NCBI GenBank assembly: GCA_002366775.1
Contig: DFBW01000151.1
Location: forward strand, 1-9,069
Source of the DNA: Roseovarius sp. UBA3070
GTDB taxonomy: Bacteria; Pseudomonadota; Alphaproteobacteria; Rhodobacterales; Rhodobacteraceae
Length of the DNA stretch: 9,069 nt
Direction: 5' to 3'
Below are positions 7,306 to 9,069 of this stretch, one piece after another (position 1 is the stretch's first letter; every line of letters starts with the position of its first letter). Position numbers and translations under genes: made by a program. Under the pieces are notes generated by a model, which worked only from the letters and a program-made list of their open reading frames with translations, ran no database searches and was not told the origin of the DNA.

Positions 7306-7396
7306 TGGTCTAGACGCGACAATACGTCATGGCAAGCGGGCGGTGCTTGACATCTTGTCGCGCAGGCACGACCACACATTACAAACAGGAGGCAAC
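7306..7396. promoter_or_regulatory. hemC-hemE divergent control region
   Basis: These 91 bp must carry the promoters for both genes unless they lie inside the coding sequences. A perfect TTGACA -35 hexamer (7347-7352) reads toward hemE, but no good -10 sits 16-18 bp downstream. On the hemC side TATTGT appears near the start of the gene without a clear -35. A TGT-N12-ACA site, the PpsR/CrtJ operator form known from phototrophic Rhodobacteraceae, is not present, nor is a full FNR box (TTGAT-N4-ATCAA). Confidence 0.4.
7387..7392 (+). promoter_or_regulatory. Ribosome-binding site of hemE
   Basis: A consensus AGGAGG four bases before the ATG at 7397. It fixes this start and excludes the in-frame upstream extension to 7253 that would overlap hemC. 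Confidence 0.85.
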
Positions 7397-8431
7397 ATGA
7401 CCGAGCAGAAGACAATCCTGAAGGCACTGGCGGGTGAAACACAAGCCATCCCTCCGATCTGGATGATGCGGCAAGCCGGGCGATATCTGCCGGAGTATAA
7501 AGCCACGCGGGCGCAAGCCGGCGATTTCCTGTCGTTGTGCTACAACAGCGATCTGGCCACCGAAGTGACACTGCAACCCATTCGCCGCTATGGGTTTGAT
7601 GCCGCCATCTTGTTTGCCGATATCCTGCTGGTTCCGCAGGCTCTGGGGGCTGATCTGTGGTTTGTCACCGGTGAAGGGCCACGGCTGAGCACCATCACGG
7701 ATCAGGCCGGGGTCGATGCCTTGCGCCCGGTTGAGGACATCCATGAGACGCTGAATCCGATCTATCAAACCGTGCGCAATCTGGCATCGGCCCTGCCACG
7801 CGAGACCACGTTGATCGGTTTTGCCGGCGCCCCCTGGACAGTGGCCACCTATATGATTGCCGGGCGCGGCACGCCTGACCAGGGTCCGGCCCATATGCTG
7901 AAAGACACCAACCCGGCAGCGTTTGATGCGCTGATGGCCCGGATCACAGCGGCAACGATTGAATATCTTTCGGCTCAGATTGAGGCCGGCGCTGAATGCG
8001 TCAAACTGTTTGACAGTTGGGCCGGATCCCTGAAGGGCGCTGATTTTGATCGCTATGCTATCGAACCCGCGCGTGAGATCATTGCAGCATTGAAAACCCG
8101 CCATCCAGAGACGCCCATCATCGCTTTCCCGCGTGAAGGCGGAGATAAATATATTGGGTTCGCCAAAGCCACCGGGGCGGATTGTGTGGCCCTGGACAAC
8201 TCCGTCAGCCCTCAATGGGCCGCAGAGAATGTGCAAATTGATGGCTGTGTGCAAGGCAACTTGGCATCGTCACATATGGTGACTGGCGGCGAGGCTTTGG
8301 CGCGTGAAACCCGTGCTATTGTGCAGGCATTTTCAAACGGGCCGCATATTTTCAATCTTGGTCATGGTATTACGCCGGATGCAAACCCAGATAACGTACA
8401 ACATATGATTGATGTTGTACGCGGTGGATAG
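7397..8431 (+). CDS. hemE: Uroporphyrinogen decarboxylase
   Basis: Cofactor-free cytoplasmic enzyme that removes four carboxyl groups from uroporphyrinogen III to give coproporphyrinogen III, committing the pathway to heme and (bacterio)chlorophyll. The product is 344 residues, typical for bacteria. Visible motifs are [15 protein letters not shown] (20-34) with substrate-binding R25 and R29, LFADIL (72-77) with the catalytic Asp75, [13 protein letters not shown] (141-153) with Tyr152, LFDSWAG (204-210) with Ser207, and NLGHGI (320-325) with His323. These correspond to Arg37, Arg41, Asp86, Tyr164, Ser219 and His339 in the human enzyme. The usual QGNLDP segment reads QGNLAS here (286-291). The start is set by a consensus AGGAGG. 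hemE is divergent from hemC, another enzyme of the same pathway, and is followed by two hairpins before the convergent pta. Confidence 0.97.
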   Translation: MTEQKTILKALAGETQAIPPIWMMRQAGRYLPEYKATRAQAGDFLSLCYNSDLATEVTLQPIRRYGFDAAILFADILLVPQALGADLWFVTGEGPRLSTITDQAGVDALRPVEDIHETLNPIYQTVRNLASALPRETTLIGFAGAPWTVATYMIAGRGTPDQGPAHMLKDTNPAAFDALMARITAATIEYLSAQIEAGAECVKLFDSWAGSLKGADFDRYAIEPAREIIAALKTRHPETPIIAFPREGGDKYIGFAKATGADCVALDNSVSPQWAAENVQIDGCVQGNLASSHMVTGGEALARETRAIVQAFSNGPHIFNLGHGITPDANPDNVQHMIDVVRGG

Positions 8432-8444
8432 CTACAGGCATTTC

Positions 8445-8470
8445 TAAGAAAATTCGCACGAATTTTCTTA
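8445..8470. terminator. AT-rich palindrome 1 after hemE (probable terminator)
   Basis: A perfect 12-bp inverted repeat: TAAGAAAATTCG (8445-8456), a CA centre, then CGAATTTTCTTA (8459-8470). It starts 13 bases after the hemE stop. The 3' arm supplies the T-rich stretch on the plus strand, so it could terminate hemE transcripts. Its centre TTCGCACGAA is the reverse complement of the centre of the next palindrome. Confidence 0.6.
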
Positions 8471-8475
8471 AGTTA

Positions 8476-8497
8476 AGATTTTTCGTGCGAAAAATCT
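8476..8497. terminator. AT-rich palindrome 2 after pta (probable terminator)
   Basis: A perfect 10-bp inverted repeat: AGATTTTTCG (8476-8485), a TG centre, then CGAAAAATCT (8488-8497). It begins 7 bases past the pta stop on the minus strand. Read that way the 3' arm and following bases are T/A-rich, fitting a terminator for pta. With palindrome 1 it forms a bidirectional block between convergent genes. Confidence 0.6.
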
Positions 8498-8504
8498 CGC
8501 CCGC

Positions 8505-9069
8505 TCATCCAGTGTTAGCTTGCAAAATTGTCACTGCAATCATCTGCGTCACATCCTCGGCCACACAGCCCCGCGACAGATCATTCGCGGGTTTTGCCAA
8601 TCCCTGCAAAATTGGCCCAATGGCTGCATAGCCCCCCAACCGCTGGGTGATCTTGTACCCGATATTTCCGGCGTCCAGATTAGGAAATATCATCACATTG
8701 GCCTGCCCGGCCACGTCTGAACCTGGTGCTTTACTGGCCCCAACAGCCGGGACAAATGCCGCATCAAACTGCAATTCACCATCCACCTGCACCTCTGGGT
8801 ATTGGTCATTTAGCATTGCAACCGCATTGGCCACCTTGCTGACTTTTGCGTGCCGTGCGCTGCCCTTTGAAGAAAACGACAACATGGCGATTTTCGGCTC
8901 AACACGCATCAAGGCCCGACACGACACAGCCGAGGCAGCAGCGATAGCCACCAGATCTTCGGCGCTGGGATCAATCACTAGGCCACAATCGGAATACAGC
9001 ATCGCGCGGGCACCTTCAGGCGCGTTAACTGGCGGATACATAAGGAAAAAGCTGGATACAATCGGCGCA
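8505..9069 (-). CDS. pta: Phosphate acetyltransferase, C-terminal part (5' end beyond window)
   Basis: Catalyses reversible transfer of acetyl between acetyl-CoA and phosphate, giving acetyl phosphate. It works with acetate kinase or, in many roseobacters, downstream of sulfoacetaldehyde acetyltransferase. The visible 187 residues are the C-terminal part of the catalytic domain and the frame stays open to the right edge. Recognisable segments are VSSFFLM at the beginning of the visible part, DCGLVIDPSAEDLV, MLSFSSKGSA, VDGELQFDAAFVP, and the strongly conserved FPNLDAGNIGYKITQRLGG followed by GPILQGLAKPANDLSRGC. That ending (NDLSRGC) fits genuine Pta better than the Pta-like tail of NADP-malic enzyme or phosphate butyryltransferase. 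The N-terminal half is not visible, so I cannot say whether this is the short or the long (DRTGG-containing) form. It is convergent with hemE. Confidence 0.93.
   Translation of the reverse strand, partial: APIVSSFFLMYPPVNAPEGARAMLYSDCGLVIDPSAEDLVAIAAASAVSCRALMRVEPKIAMLSFSSKGSARHAKVSKVANAVAMLNDQYPEVQVDGELQFDAAFVPAVGASKAPGSDVAGQANVMIFPNLDAGNIGYKITQRLGGYAAIGPILQGLAKPANDLSRGCVAEDVTQMIAVTILQANTG

Noticed and set aside
7253..7396. Upstream extension of hemE by 48 codons
   Set aside because: It would overlap the hemC 5' end, and a consensus AGGAGG marks the start at 7397.
7306..7396. PpsR/CrtJ (TGT-N12-ACA) or FNR operator between hemC and hemE
   Set aside because: No TGT and ACA at the needed spacing; TTGACATCTTGTCG matches only the left half of an FNR site.

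Overview
The window looks like chromosomal DNA from an alphaproteobacterium, most likely a Rhodobacteraceae (Roseobacter-group) member. The reasons are moderately high GC with GC-rich third codon positions, the divergent hemC/hemE pair, the style of the protein sequences, and AT-rich palindromic hairpins between convergent genes. I see no insertion sequence, phage gene, tRNA, rRNA or CRISPR array. Both ends cut through a gene.

Layout. (1) Positions 1-1873, minus strand: most of a copper-exporting P1B-type ATPase (CopA) with two N-terminal metal-binding domains. Its C-terminal part lies beyond the left edge. A candidate MerR/CueR-type promoter with a 19-bp spacer lies upstream. (2) Positions 2045-3361, minus strand: a DadA/PuuB-like FAD amine or amino-acid oxidoreductase. 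(3) Positions 3362-3730: a 369-bp divergent intergenic region with a possible 41-codon minus-strand gene. (4) Positions 3731-4837, plus strand: an enolase-superfamily enzyme of the mandelate racemase subgroup. (5) Positions 4878-6293, plus strand: a GlcD/D-2-hydroxyacid dehydrogenase-type flavoprotein, probably co-transcribed with the enolase-family gene. (6) A hairpin separates it from the convergent hemC (6340-7305, minus). hemC is divergent from hemE (7397-8431, plus). (7) Two tandem AT-rich palindromes (8445-8497) lie between hemE and the convergent 3' part of pta (8505 to the right edge).

Functionally there are four blocks: copper detoxification; a small catabolic cluster (FAD amine oxidoreductase, enolase-superfamily enzyme, FAD 2-hydroxyacid dehydrogenase); two consecutive-pathway tetrapyrrole enzymes (hydroxymethylbilane synthase and uroporphyrinogen decarboxylase); and acetyl-CoA/acetyl-phosphate interconversion. 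The catabolic cluster has unknown substrates and is the least predictable part. One reading, which is inference, is that the enolase-family enzyme dehydrates or epimerises a hydroxyacid that the neighbouring flavoprotein then oxidises.

Most of the window is ordinary core and accessory metabolism. I found no convincing undescribed multi-gene system. The points worth a second look are the small gene with a strong ribosome-binding site, the paired mirror-loop palindromes, the variant active-site motif in the enolase-family enzyme, and the uncharacterised catabolic cluster.
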